From assembly GCF_051859565.1 (NCBI RefSeq), contig NZ_JBHYFK010000002.1:425996-489995 (forward strand): a stretch of DNA of 64,000 nt. The letters are read 5' to 3'. Positions 1-7,983 of the stretch are shown in pieces (positions within the stretch are counted from its first letter, which is position 1; each line of letters begins with the position of its first letter). A program made the position numbers and the translations under genes. This DNA is from Glycocaulis sp051859565. Lineage in GTDB: Bacteria; Pseudomonadota; Alphaproteobacteria; Caulobacterales; Maricaulaceae. The notes beneath the pieces are model-generated. The model saw only the letters and a list, made by a program, of their open reading frames with translations. It did no database searches and was not told the origin of the DNA.

Positions 1-102
1 GATGATAGTGCGCAAGACTGAGGGCAGGGCTGTCATTGACGGGTGCGCTTGCGAGGTCTACCTGCCAGCCCATCCTTCAACGACAGACAGGACGCCCGTC
101 CC

Positions 103-1698
103 ATGAGTGAGTATTCCGCCCTAGCCGCCAACGCCAAAGCCTGGCCGTTCGAGCTCGCGCGGGAACTCCTCAAACGCGTGGAGAAACGCGGCGATGCCTC
201 AAAGCCCGTCGTGTTCGAGACCGGCTATGGCCCGTCCGGCCTGCCGCACATTGGCACGTTCGGCGAGGTGGTGCGCACCACCATGGTGCGCCATGCGTTC
301 GAGGTGCTGACGGATGGGAAAATCCCGACGCGCCTGATCTGTGTCTCCGACGATATGGACGGGATGCGCAAAGTGCCCGGCAATATCCCGAACCCGGAGA
401 GCCTGGAGCCGCACCTGCAGCGCCCGCTGACCGATGTGCCGGATCCATTCGGTACGCATGAAAGCTTCGGCCACCACAATAATGCGCGCCTGCGCGCGTT
501 TCTGGACGGGTTCGGCTTTGAGTACGAGTTCCTCTCCGCGACCGAGCTTTACCGCTCTGGCGCGTATGACCAGATGCTGCTCACGGCGCTGGAGCGCTAT
601 GACGACATCATGAAGGTAATGCTGCCCACCCTCGGGGAAGAGCGCCGCGCCACCTACAGCCCCTTCCTGCCGCTAAGCCCGAAAACGGGCCGCGTGCTCT
701 ACGTGCCGATGAAATCCATTGATGCGAAGGCCGGCACGATCACCTTTGATGATGAGGATGGCGAGGAGCTGACGCTGCCCGTCACCGGCGGCAACACCAA
801 GCTGCAATGGAAGCCGGATTTCGGCGCGCGCTGGGCCGCGCTGGGCGTCGATTTCGAGATGTATGGCAAGGACCACCAGGTCAATGGCACCATCTATTCG
901 CGTATCTGCCGCATCATTGGCGCCGAGCCGCCGGTGCAGTTCTGCTACGAGCTCTTCCTCGACCAGCAGGGCGAGAAAATCTCCAAGACCAAGGGCAATG
1001 GCATCGCGGTGGAGGAGTGGCTGCGCTATGCGCCGGCCGAGAGCCTCGCGCTCTACATGTTCCAGAAGCCGAAAACCGCAAAGCGGCTGTATTTCGACGT
1101 GATCCCGAAGGCGGTCGATGAGTATCGCCAGCATCTGGCCGCCTATGCGGGCCAGACGCCCGAGCAGCGGATTGAGAACCCGGTCTGGCACATCCATTCC
1201 GGCGAGCCGCCAGCCCCCGGCGCGGATATTTCCTTCGCGTTGATGCTCAATCTGGTGTCGGCGGCAAACGCGTCCAGCAAGGAGACGCTGTGGGGCTTTA
1301 TCGGCCGCTATGCGCCCGACGCGAGCCCGGCGAGCGAGCCCTTCCTCGACCGGCTGGCCGATTATGCGCTCGCCTACTATGAGGATTTCGTCAAACCGGC
1401 CAAATCCTACCGTGCACCGTCCGAGCAGGAGCGGGAAGGGCTGGCAGGTCTCGTGGCGCGTCTCGAAGCGCTGTCACCCGATGAACGCGACGCGGAACTG
1501 ATCCAGACGGAAGTCTATTCAGCGGGCAAGGATGCGGGCTTTGAGCAGCTGCGTGACTGGTTCCAGGCACTCTACGAAGTGCTGCTGGGTCAGTCACAAG
1601 GCCCGCGCTTTGGCGGGTTTGCGGCCATTTACGGCCTGCCGCGCACGATCGCTCTCATCCGGCGCGCGCTGGATGGCCAGGATCTGAGCCAGGGCTAG
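103..1698 (+). CDS. lysK: Class I lysyl-tRNA synthetase
   Basis: Charges tRNA-Lys with lysine in the cytoplasm. This is the class I form found in archaea and many alphaproteobacteria, unrelated to the class II LysS of enterobacteria. The 531-residue product has the class I signatures: HIGT at about residues 49-52 within a GPSGLPHIG stretch, and KISKTKGNG near residue 292, the KMSKS loop. Length is normal for the family. The reading frame is open back to position 43, but the ATG at 103 gives the expected MSEYS-type start; the extra 20 residues have no family character. It stands alone, with the next gene 116 bp downstream. The function is clear; the exact start is slightly less so. Confidence 0.93.
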   Translation: MSEYSALAANAKAWPFELARELLKRVEKRGDASKPVVFETGYGPSGLPHIGTFGEVVRTTMVRHAFEVLTDGKIPTRLICVSDDMDGMRKVPGNIPNPESLEPHLQRPLTDVPDPFGTHESFGHHNNARLRAFLDGFGFEYEFLSATELYRSGAYDQMLLTALERYDDIMKVMLPTLGEERRATYSPFLPLSPKTGRVLYVPMKSIDAKAGTITFDDEDGEELTLPVTGGNTKLQWKPDFGARWAALGVDFEMYGKDHQVNGTIYSRICRIIGAEPPVQFCYELFLDQQGEKISKTKGNGIAVEEWLRYAPAESLALYMFQKPKTAKRLYFDVIPKAVDEYRQHLAAYAGQTPEQRIENPVWHIHSGEPPAPGADISFALMLNLVSAANASSKETLWGFIGRYAPDASPASEPFLDRLADYALAYYEDFVKPAKSYRAPSEQEREGLAGLVARLEALSPDERDAELIQTEVYSAGKDAGFEQLRDWFQALYEVLLGQSQGPRFGGFAAIYGLPRTIALIRRALDGQDLSQG

Positions 1699-1741
1699 TC
1701 CTCGCCGAACGCGTCTACCAGCGTCGTCACGTAAGAAAAAC

Positions 1742-1794
1742 TTGACTCAATGTCGCCTATTTCCTACATGAAGATATGTAAGGTATTTCATACC
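1742..1794 (+). promoter_or_regulatory. Promoter with two adjacent inverted repeats before the membrane protein/XRE pair
   Basis: This AT-rich stretch contrasts with its surroundings. TTGACT at 1742-1747 is followed after 17 bases by TACATG at 1765-1770, a plausible -35/-10 pair. Two inverted repeats overlap or follow the -10: TACAT-N6-ATGTA at 1765-1780 and GGTAT-N3-ATACC at 1782-1794. They lie just upstream of the two-gene unit ending in a small XRE regulator, so an autoregulatory operator is the simplest reading. The repeats are directly visible; the binding protein is inferred. Confidence 0.5.
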
Positions 1795-1814
1795 AAAAGT
1801 CGGAAAGGTTTGAC

Positions 1815-2252
1815 ATGTCATTTCACGAGAAAAGCAATGCCCTGATGCTCGGTGCGATCGTGCTGGTCTACGGGGTCTATTTTGTGCTGGTGCTGGGCCA
1901 GCCGCTCATGACCGGCGCGCAGATCAACACCGAAACCGGGCTTGTCATGTCCAACGGGCTGATGCTGGGCAGTGTGGTGGTACTCGTTGCGATTGCCATT
2001 GCCGGTCATGTGCTGATTGCGGTGCTGGCGCCGAAAGACGCCGACAAGCACGACGAACGCGACAAGCTGATCGAGATGCGCGGCGACCAGCGTGGCGGGT
2101 TTGTCATGGCGTTCGGTGCGGTATGCGCCATGGGCCTTGCGATGATCGCGGCCGCGCATTTCTGGATCGTCAATGCAATCCTTGCCGGGCTGGTGCTGGG
2201 CGAGATCGTCAAGGCGGTCTCCAAGCTAATCGATTACCGCCGGGGCGTATGA
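1815..2252 (+). CDS. Four-helix inner-membrane protein of unknown function
   Basis: A 145-residue protein with four hydrophobic segments at about residues 9-28, 45-70, 95-115 and 117-135. A charged loop (KDADKHDERDKLIEMRGDQ) joins helices 2 and 3. I do not recognise a catalytic motif. Its stop codon overlaps the start of a small XRE-type regulator (ATGA), so the two are translationally coupled. Pairs of a small multi-helix membrane protein and a short Cro/C1-type regulator are common in bacteria, but their role is mostly unknown. The gene call is good; the function is unknown. Confidence 0.82.
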   Translation: MSFHEKSNALMLGAIVLVYGVYFVLVLGQPLMTGAQINTETGLVMSNGLMLGSVVVLVAIAIAGHVLIAVLAPKDADKHDERDKLIEMRGDQRGGFVMAFGAVCAMGLAMIAAAHFWIVNAILAGLVLGEIVKAVSKLIDYRRGV

Positions 2253-2473
2253 CGATGGGCAAGGGCAAGACCCGCATCGCCAACACGATCCGCGAGCAGC
2301 GTTTTCACGCTGGCGAGATGACGCAGGCCGAGCTCGCCGACGCGGTGGGCGTCACCCGCCAGACCGTGATTGCGATGGAGCAGGGACGCTATTCGCCCTC
2401 GCTGGAGGTGGCGTTCCGCGTGGCCCGCGTCTTCGGCAAGCCTCTCGAAGAGGTGTTCTCTTACGAGGATTAG
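2249..2473 (+). CDS. Small XRE-family (Cro/C1-type) transcriptional regulator
   Basis: A 74-residue protein that is almost entirely one helix-turn-helix domain. The helix-turn-helix is TQAELADAVGVTRQTVIAME (about residues 27-46), followed by the usual YSPSLEVAFRVARVFG and the EEVF ending typical of very short XRE regulators. The ATG at 2249 overlaps the upstream stop as ATGA; the open frame extends further upstream only inside the membrane-protein gene. It probably represses its own two-gene operon through the inverted repeats at 1765-1794 (inference). The membrane partner may sense a signal or sequester the regulator, but nothing in the sequence proves this. Confidence 0.85.
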   Translation: MTMGKGKTRIANTIREQRFHAGEMTQAELADAVGVTRQTVIAMEQGRYSPSLEVAFRVARVFGKPLEEVFSYED

Positions 2474-2490
2474 AGGGTGAGGGGTGGTGT

Positions 2491-2601
2491 CTCCCCCCGT
2501 TTACGGGGGGAGTGGCCCGAAGGGTCGAGGGGGGGGGAGATTGCACAAGAGTTCCCCCCTCCGTCAGCTTCGCTGACACCTCCCCCGTAAACGGGGGAGG
2601 A
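2491..2601. repeat. Intergenic repeat A, copy 1
   Basis: A composite GC-rich repeat. One end carries a hairpin of the form CCCCCCGTTTACGGGGGG, followed by AGTGGCCCGAAGGGTCGAGG. The other end carries GTCAGCTTCGCTGAC and then a second hairpin, CCCCCGTAAACGGGGG. A second copy lies at 55570-55681 in the opposite orientation. It fills the convergent junction between the XRE gene and the S24 repressor gene, where it could form terminator-like structures for both. Confidence 0.85.
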
Positions 2602-2639
2602 CAGAGCAGGAAGCCCTACCGGCGGCCAAGGGTCGCCGC

Positions 2640-2697
2640 AAGCGCGACCGCGCGCCCGAGCCTATGCGAGGCGCGACGCACGAATGTGCGGAGCATC
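2640..2697. repeat. Intergenic repeat D, copy 1
   Basis: The segment begins AGCGCGACCGCGCGCCCG and ends with CGACGCACGAATGTGCGGAGCAT. It closely matches 56584-56640, in the same orientation. It sits directly after repeat A and ends a few bases from the stop of the S24 repressor gene. No coding potential is evident. The role is unknown; the two copies show a dispersed intergenic family. Confidence 0.8.
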
Positions 2698-2702
2698 ACT
2701 AG

Positions 2703-3329
2703 TTACTGGCTCGCCCAGACGATGCGGGCCATCCAGACCAGCTCGCTGACATCCAGCACACGGGTCTCGTACTCGGCATTGAGCGAGATCAACTCCACCG
2801 TGCGCGCCGTGGTGCGGCCAAGCTCCTTGGCCATTACCTCGCCGGTGCGCAGCTTGGCCACCACGCGGTCGCCGCGGCGCAGCTGGGCATGGGGCGCAAC
2901 CACGATCCGGTCTCCGGGCCGGTAAACCGGCAGCATGGATTCGCCGGAGATTTCCAGCGCATAGCAGGCCTCGTCATCAAGGCCCGGAAAGATCACCTCT
3001 TCCCAGCCCGACCCGACCGGAAAGCCGGCATCATCGAAAAAGCCCTGATTGCCGGCTTGTGCCAGACCGATCAGCGGCACAGAGCGTCCGGCAATCGTGT
3101 CGGTGGCAAGGCCGGCGAATTCGGCAAAGCTGACCTTGGCGGCTTCCAGCGCCTTGGCCAGGCTCTCGGTGGACGGCCAGCGCGGCTTGCTGTCCGATGA
3201 GGCCACGCGCTTGGACGGGTTGAAGGTGGTGGGGTCCAGCCCCGCTTGCCGGGCGAGGCCGGATGGCGTCGTTCCTGCGCGCTGGGCAAGCCGGTCAATA
3301 CCGCGCCAGACCTGGGCGTGGGTGAGCAT
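2703..3329 (-). CDS. S24-family HTH repressor with LexA-like peptidase domain
   Basis: A 208-residue regulator with an N-terminal helix-turn-helix region (about residues 1-65) and a C-terminal S24 peptidase fold. The peptidase shows the LexA/C1-type Ser-Lys dyad: serine in SGESMLPVYRPGD and lysine in GEVMAKEL. Proteins of this type repress their target until self-cleavage or dissociation after DNA damage or other stress. The start has a strong ribosome site (AGGAGG) upstream. A perfect 14-bp palindrome at 3355-3368 lies just before the gene and is a likely auto-operator. No phage genes are nearby, so it looks like a resident chromosomal regulator. LexA itself is unlikely, because the N-terminal domain is not the LexA type. 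Confidence 0.87.
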   Translation of the reverse strand: MLTHAQVWRGIDRLAQRAGTTPSGLARQAGLDPTTFNPSKRVASSDSKPRWPSTESLAKALEAAKVSFAEFAGLATDTIAGRSVPLIGLAQAGNQGFFDDAGFPVGSGWEEVIFPGLDDEACYALEISGESMLPVYRPGDRIVVAPHAQLRRGDRVVAKLRTGEVMAKELGRTTARTVELISLNAEYETRVLDVSELVWMARIVWASQ

Positions 3330-3354
3330 GGCCGCGCCTCCTTCGTTAATGATA

Positions 3355-3368
3355 AGGAATTTATTCCT
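3355..3368. promoter_or_regulatory. Palindromic operator candidate upstream of the S24 repressor
   Basis: AGGAAT-TT-ATTCCT is a perfect inverted repeat with 6-base arms in an AT-rich island 26 bp before the S24 repressor start. Position and symmetry suggest that the repressor binds here to control itself, and possibly the divergent DUF952-pyrD unit. Confidence 0.5.
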
Positions 3369-3438
3369 CTGCCGGGGAAGAATGTCAAGCCTTGCGCCCG
3401 CCCTTGCCGGAGCGTTGCTGGCGGTCTAGAGCGATGCC

Positions 3439-3786
3439 ATGACCGATGATGTGATCTACCGTTTTGCCGATCCCGCCGTGCTGGGCGCTGCCGCGCTGGC
3501 GGGCAGCTATGAGGGCGAGGCCCACGACCATGCCGATGGCTTCATCCATTGCTCGGCCCGCCATCAGCTGGAAGGCACGCTTGCAGCCCATTTTGAGGGC
3601 GTGGAGCGCGTAGCGCTGGCCGTGATCGATGCAAAGGCGCTGGGCGGCAGTCTGAAATGGGAAAAGTCGCGCGGCGGCGAGCTGTTTCCGCATATTTACG
3701 GGGCGCTGCCGTTTGCCGCGATCAAGTCTGTGCATATTCTGCGGCGTGATGATACGGGCGGCTGGCGCCTGCCGGAGGAGCTGTAA
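3439..3786 (+). CDS. DUF952-family protein
   Basis: A 115-residue soluble protein that matches the DUF952 family by its overall pattern: YRFADP near the N terminus, DGFIHCS in the first third, and LKWEKSRGGELFPHIYGALP towards the end. The family resembles glutathione S-transferase-associated or ADP-ribosyl-fold proteins, but no activity is established. The gene overlaps the start of pyrD by one base (TAATG), so the two are probably translationally coupled. Confidence 0.85.
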   Translation: MTDDVIYRFADPAVLGAAALAGSYEGEAHDHADGFIHCSARHQLEGTLAAHFEGVERVALAVIDAKALGGSLKWEKSRGGELFPHIYGALPFAAIKSVHILRRDDTGGWRLPEEL

Positions 3787-4823
3787 TGGCGCTTGCTGAT
3801 CTCGCTGCGAAAAGCCTCACGCTTCTGCCGCCTGAAACCGCGCACAGGATGAGCCTGAAGGCGCTGGCAGCCGGTCTTGGCCCGAAACTGGCGGCAGACG
3901 CGGACCCCGTTCTGGCAACCTCCATCGCCGGGATCGAGCTTTCCCACCCGGTCGGGCTGGCCGCAGGCTATGACAAGAATGGCGAAGCGCCCGATGCCTT
4001 GCTGGCGGCAGGTTTTGCGTTTGTGGAGCTGGGCGCGGTTACGCCCCGCCCGCAGGTTGGTAATCCGCATCCGCGCCTCTTCCGTCTACGCGAGGACCGC
4101 GCCGTCATCAACCGTATGGGCTTCAACAATGAGGGGCTGGACGCGCTGAAAACCCGGCTGGAGGCACGCGCCGGAAAGCCCGGTATCGTTGGCATCAATC
4201 TCGGCGCCAACAAGGATAGCGAGGACCGGGCGGGCGATTATGTGACGCTGGTCAAGGCGCTCAAGGGTCTCGCCAGCTTCTTCACCATCAATATCTCCTC
4301 GCCCAACACGCCGGGCCTGCGCGACATGCAGGGCGAGGAAGCGCTGGGCGCGCTGCTGGCTCGCGTCAATGATGCGCGCTGGACCGAGCCGGTCTTCCTG
4401 AAAGTGGCCCCTGATCTCGATGCGGCAGGCATTGAATCCATCGTGCGCGTGGCGATGGAGAACCGCATTTCCGGCCTCATCGTGTCGAACACCACGCTCG
4501 CCCGGCCGGATTCCCTGAAAAGCCAACATAAAGTCGAGGCGGGTGGTTTGTCCGGCGCGCCGCTGACCCATGCCTCCACCGAAGTGCTGCGTCAGGTGCG
4601 TATAGCCGCCGGGCCGGACCTGCCGCTGATCGGGGTTGGTGGTATCAATTCGGTGGACAGCGCCTACGCCAAGATCCGGGCAGGCGCGAGCGCGATCCAG
4701 CTCTACACCGCGCTGGTCTATGAAGGGCCGGGACTTGTGAAGCGCTTGCGCGACGGTCTCGCCGCGCGCCTCAAAGCTGACGGCTATACATCTCTCGCCG
4801 AAGCGGTGGGTGTTGACGCCTGA
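3786..4823 (+). CDS. pyrD: Quinone-dependent dihydroorotate dehydrogenase (class 2)
   Basis: Oxidises dihydroorotate to orotate in pyrimidine synthesis, passing electrons through FMN to membrane quinone. The 345-residue length, the N-terminal amphipathic segment and the motifs fit the class 2 enzyme: FVELGAVTPRPQVGNPHPR, the catalytic-serine region INISSPNTPGLR, and IQLYTALVYEGP at the FMN phosphate site. It is coupled to the preceding DUF952 gene. Its last 40 bases overlap the end of the convergent MATE gene, so there is no room for an intergenic terminator. Confidence 0.96.
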   Translation: MALADLAAKSLTLLPPETAHRMSLKALAAGLGPKLAADADPVLATSIAGIELSHPVGLAAGYDKNGEAPDALLAAGFAFVELGAVTPRPQVGNPHPRLFRLREDRAVINRMGFNNEGLDALKTRLEARAGKPGIVGINLGANKDSEDRAGDYVTLVKALKGLASFFTINISSPNTPGLRDMQGEEALGALLARVNDARWTEPVFLKVAPDLDAAGIESIVRVAMENRISGLIVSNTTLARPDSLKSQHKVEAGGLSGAPLTHASTEVLRQVRIAAGPDLPLIGVGGINSVDSAYAKIRAGASAIQLYTALVYEGPGLVKRLRDGLAARLKADGYTSLAEAVGVDA

Positions 4824-6142
4824 GCGATGATGTCGCGTTTCAGCCCTGAAAGACCAAGGCTGAGCGTGCCCGCCCGCGCGATGTAATAGCCCAGAAACGC
4901 CAGCCACAGCCCCGTTCCGCCAAAGGCCGGGCGCAGCGCAAAATCCAGCGCCAGATAGATCAATAGCGCGGCGATCATCGCATTGCGCATGAGCGGGCCT
5001 CTGGTGGTGCCGATCATCAGCCCGTCGAGCTGCCAGCTGGCAAACCCCATCAGCGGCACCAGCGCGCACAACGGCAGATAGGCCATGGCCGCCGCGCGCG
5101 TGGCGGGGTCTGTGGTGATAAGGCCGATCAGGGCTTCGCCCGCCAGCAGCAGCATGAGGCTTGCCAGCACGGCAAAGCCCGCGGCCTGTTCGGTTGTCAG
5201 GCGCAGCGCGCGTTTAAGCCCCTTCCAGTCGCCTTTGCCTGCGGCCTTGCCGGTCACGGTCTCGGTCACATGGGCAAAGGCATCGAGGAAATAGGCGATG
5301 ATGGAGATGAACTGGAGCAGCACCGCATTGCCCGCCATGACCTCGGTGCCTTCGCGCAGGCTCGCCTCGTTGAACCAGGCAAAGCCCGCCAGCAAAGCCA
5401 GCGTGCGCAGGAAGATGTCGCGGTTTACCCCCAGCAAGCGGCGGATGGCGGCAGGGGCCAGAATGAGCGCGAGCGGGACAGAAGCCGCGATCCGGCTGCG
5501 CAGTATCCACGCCACGATGGCAATGCCGGGCAGAAGATGCAGCCACAGCGCCAGCGTGCTCGCCCAGGCGACGCCGGCCACGCCCCAGCCAAACCCGGCC
5601 ACGAAGAGGATGGAAAGCCCGGCATTGATGACGTTCAGCACGGCCTGCAGGGCGAGCGCCATGCCGGTGCGCCCCAGCCCGATCAGCCAGCCATAAAGGG
5701 CAAATCCGGCCAGCGCCGCAGGCGCGCTCCAGATGCGCGCATCGAAATAGGCCCGGCCTGCTGCCTCCACGCCGCTTTCGGCGGAGAAGAGGGTGAAGGC
5801 CAACTCGCGCAAGGGCCATTGGGCCAGAACCAGCGCAGCACCGATGACCAGCCCGGTAATGATGCCGCGTAAGAGGCTGGCGCGTAATTCCGCCTCGTCA
5901 CCCCGCCCGTCTGCCTGCGCGGTCAGTCCCGTCATCCCCATGCGGAGAAAGCCGAACGCCCAGAAGATGAAGTTGAAGATCAGCGCGCCCAGCGCCACGG
6001 CGGCGATCTCGGCGGTGGTGCCGGTGCGGCCTATGACGGCAATGTCCACCAGCCCCACCAGTGGCGTTGCGATATTCGCCGCCATGATCGGCAGGGCGAG
6101 GGCCAGAACCTTCCGGCGGGTGAGGGACGATGCAGATGCCAT
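4784..6142 (-). CDS. MATE-family efflux transporter (DinF-like)
   Basis: A 452-residue polytopic membrane protein with about twelve hydrophobic helices in two similar halves, the layout of MATE drug/sodium antiporters. The N terminus (RKVLALALPIMAANIATPLVGLVDIAVIGR) carries the typical MATE start pattern, and the branch resembles DinF. It would export organic cations or other toxic compounds; the substrate cannot be read from sequence. The 3' end overlaps pyrD by 40 bp on the other strand. Confidence 0.92.
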   Translation of the reverse strand: MASASSLTRRKVLALALPIMAANIATPLVGLVDIAVIGRTGTTAEIAAVALGALIFNFIFWAFGFLRMGMTGLTAQADGRGDEAELRASLLRGIITGLVIGAALVLAQWPLRELAFTLFSAESGVEAAGRAYFDARIWSAPAALAGFALYGWLIGLGRTGMALALQAVLNVINAGLSILFVAGFGWGVAGVAWASTLALWLHLLPGIAIVAWILRSRIAASVPLALILAPAAIRRLLGVNRDIFLRTLALLAGFAWFNEASLREGTEVMAGNAVLLQFISIIAYFLDAFAHVTETVTGKAAGKGDWKGLKRALRLTTEQAAGFAVLASLMLLLAGEALIGLITTDPATRAAAMAYLPLCALVPLMGFASWQLDGLMIGTTRGPLMRNAMIAALLIYLALDFALRPAFGGTGLWLAFLGYYIARAGTLSLGLSGLKRDIIAQASTPTASARDV

Positions 6143-6241
6143 GTGCGCCGCATAAATCCAAACCGGCGCCCTCGCAAACGCGATGAGTTCACATTAGCTT
6201 GCGGGGCATGACGCCCTGCCGGCGAGATGAGGAGACCGCCC

Positions 6242-7252
6242 ATGATCCGTGCCTATGCCGCGAGCGAGCGAGCCGGGAAATTTGAAGAGATCAGCTTTGA
6301 TCCCGGCCCTCTGGGCGATGATGAGGTGGAGCTGAGGGTGGAGGCCTGCGGGCTCTGCCATTCAGATCTTTCCCTGCTGGACGAGGAATGGGGCGAGACG
6401 CAGTTTCCGCTGGTGCCGGGCCATGAAGTGGTCGGCACAGTGGCGGCGGTGGGCCGCTCGGTGACGCATCTCAAACCCGGTGACCGGGTGGGTGCGGGCT
6501 GGATGTCCCGCTCTTGCCTCACCTGCCACAACTGCATGGGCGGGGATCATAATCTCTGCAAGGCCTCTGAAGGCATCGCGCTTGGCCGCCATGGCGGATT
6601 TGCTGACGCCGTGCGCCTGCAGGCGGCCTGGGCGGTAAAGCTGCCAGAGGGGCTGGATGCGCGCAGCGCCGGGCCGCTCTTTTGCGGGGGTATCACCGTG
6701 TTTGCGCCCATTCTCGAATTTGGCGTGAAGCCGACCGACCGCGTCGGTGTGATCGGGATTGGCGGGCTCGGCCATCTCGCCGTCCAGTTCCTCAAAGCCT
6801 GGGGCTGTGAGGTGACGGCCTTTACCTCCACAGGCTCCAAGGCCGAGGAAGCGCGTGCGCTTGGTGCGCACCGGGTCGTCGATAGCCGTTCAAAAGACGC
6901 GCTGAAAGCCGAGGCCGGGCGGCATGATTTCATCCTCTCCACGGTCGCCGTACCGCTGGACTGGAACCGCTACATCGCCGCGCTCGCGCCCAAGGGCCGC
7001 TTGCATACGGTGGGCGTCATCTCCGAACCCATTCCGGTGCCTGCTTTCAGCCTGATCGGAGGTCAGAAATCAGTCTCCGGTTCTCCGGTCGGCAGCCCGG
7101 CGGTGATGGCGAAAATGCTGGAGTTCTGCGCGCGCCATTCAATCGCGCCTCATGTCGAATACATGCCGATGAGCCAGATTGACGAGGCGTTCCAACGCCT
7201 TCGCGACGGCAAGCCGCGCTACCGTATCGTGCTGGAAAATGACTTTGCCTGA
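6242..7252 (+). CDS. Zinc-dependent alcohol dehydrogenase (CAD/YahK-like)
   Basis: A 336-residue medium-chain dehydrogenase. It has CGLCHSD near residue 36 (catalytic zinc cysteine), PGHEVVG near residue 60, a structural-zinc cluster CLTCHNCMGGDHNLC, and the Rossmann motif GIGGLGHLAVQF. The family oxidises or reduces primary alcohols and aldehydes with NAD(P)H. The open frame starts at 6227, but the ATG at 6242 has a good ribosome site (GAGGAG) seven bases upstream. It is divergent from the MATE gene, with 99 bp between them. The physiological substrate is unknown. Confidence 0.92.
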   Translation: MIRAYAASERAGKFEEISFDPGPLGDDEVELRVEACGLCHSDLSLLDEEWGETQFPLVPGHEVVGTVAAVGRSVTHLKPGDRVGAGWMSRSCLTCHNCMGGDHNLCKASEGIALGRHGGFADAVRLQAAWAVKLPEGLDARSAGPLFCGGITVFAPILEFGVKPTDRVGVIGIGGLGHLAVQFLKAWGCEVTAFTSTGSKAEEARALGAHRVVDSRSKDALKAEAGRHDFILSTVAVPLDWNRYIAALAPKGRLHTVGVISEPIPVPAFSLIGGQKSVSGSPVGSPAVMAKMLEFCARHSIAPHVEYMPMSQIDEAFQRLRDGKPRYRIVLENDFA

Positions 7253-7254
7253 TG

Positions 7255-7292
7255 AAAAATGGCCCCCGCGCCAGAAGGGCGCGAGGGCCAGT
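7255..7292 (-). terminator. Terminator at the end of the UrcA gene
   Basis: Read on the minus strand, GGCCCTCGCGCC and its near-perfect complement form a long hairpin followed by a T-run (ATTTTT). It lies in the convergent junction between the dehydrogenase and the UrcA gene and may stop transcription from both sides. Confidence 0.75.
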
Positions 7293-7344
7293 GACTGCCT
7301 CGGCCAAAAGGGAATAAAGCCGGGCAAATCTGCGTCAGCGGCGC

Positions 7345-7680
7345 CTAGCGCGCGCGGCTGGCGAAGGTGACGTGACCTTGCTCCGTCCGTGAACCGGCCA
7401 TCCAGCTTGTCGCGCCGTAGAGTGTTTCATGGGCGCTGCGCAGCGCATCCTCCTGGCATTGCGCTTCAATTGCGCGGCGCTGGAACCCGCGCAAGGCGTT
7501 CTGATTGCAGACCTGCCGGGCGGCCTGTTCGATGCGGGCTTCAACGGACGCCCGGCCTTCCGGTGACTGAAGTTCGGCAGCCCGATACTCCACGATACGC
7601 GTCGGAGCCGGTGCAGCGAATGAGGGCGCACTGATGCCGAGTGCCACCATTGCGGTGAGCATGAGGGGGAGAGCTTTCAT
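7345..7680 (-). CDS. UrcA-family exported small protein
   Basis: A 111-residue protein. Its N-terminal signal peptide (MKALPLMLTAMVALGISAPSFA) is followed by an UrcA-like core: a tyrosine/leucine-rich start, a VEARIEQAARQVC segment and a second cysteine in EAQCQEDAL, probably forming a disulfide. UrcA proteins are small periplasmic proteins common in sphingomonads and Caulobacterales, with no established function. The ATG at 7680 is chosen over the longer frame because of an AAGGAA ribosome site and the clean signal peptide. Confidence 0.82.
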   Translation of the reverse strand: MKALPLMLTAMVALGISAPSFAAPAPTRIVEYRAAELQSPEGRASVEARIEQAARQVCNQNALRGFQRRAIEAQCQEDALRSAHETLYGATSWMAGSRTEQGHVTFASRAR

Positions 7681-7824
7681 GGGGTGTGTTTCCTTGTTCC
7701 TTGAGTGACGAACCAACCTTGCCCGGACGGCGCGGGGTCTGGTGTCCCGGTCTTTTTGCGTCCGTGCGAGTGTCACTGTGGATCAGGAAAGATTGCGCCG
7801 CGATGGCGCTGGCATGAACTTCAA

Positions 7825-7983
7825 TTAAGGCGCAGTTTTCCGCCGTGTTGTCCTGGCGTCGCCTGAGCAGCGCTTCGAGCAATAGCGCACCTCGTCCCAG
7901 ACCCGCTCCCACTTCTTGCGCCAGGTGAAGGGCCGTCCACAGGACGCACAGTTCTTCACCGGCAAATCCGCTTTGCGCCTCAT
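7825..7983 (-). CDS. DUF2256 small zinc-ribbon-like protein
   Basis: A 52-residue protein with two cysteine pairs, CASC and CSKRC, around a basic, tryptophan-rich core (RPFTWRKKWERVWDEVRYC). This is the DUF2256 signature, and it probably binds zinc. Its ATG overlaps the stop of the upstream DUF393 gene (ATGA), so the two are co-translated. DUF2256 genes are, as I recall, often found beside photolyase/cryptochrome genes; none is present in this window. The function is unknown. Confidence 0.85.
   Translation of the reverse strand: MRRKADLPVKNCASCGRPFTWRKKWERVWDEVRYCSKRCSGDARTTRRKTAP

Noticed and set aside
2703..3329. S24 repressor as a prophage remnant
   Set aside because: No phage structural, integrase or replication genes are nearby, and flanking genes are ordinary chromosomal genes.
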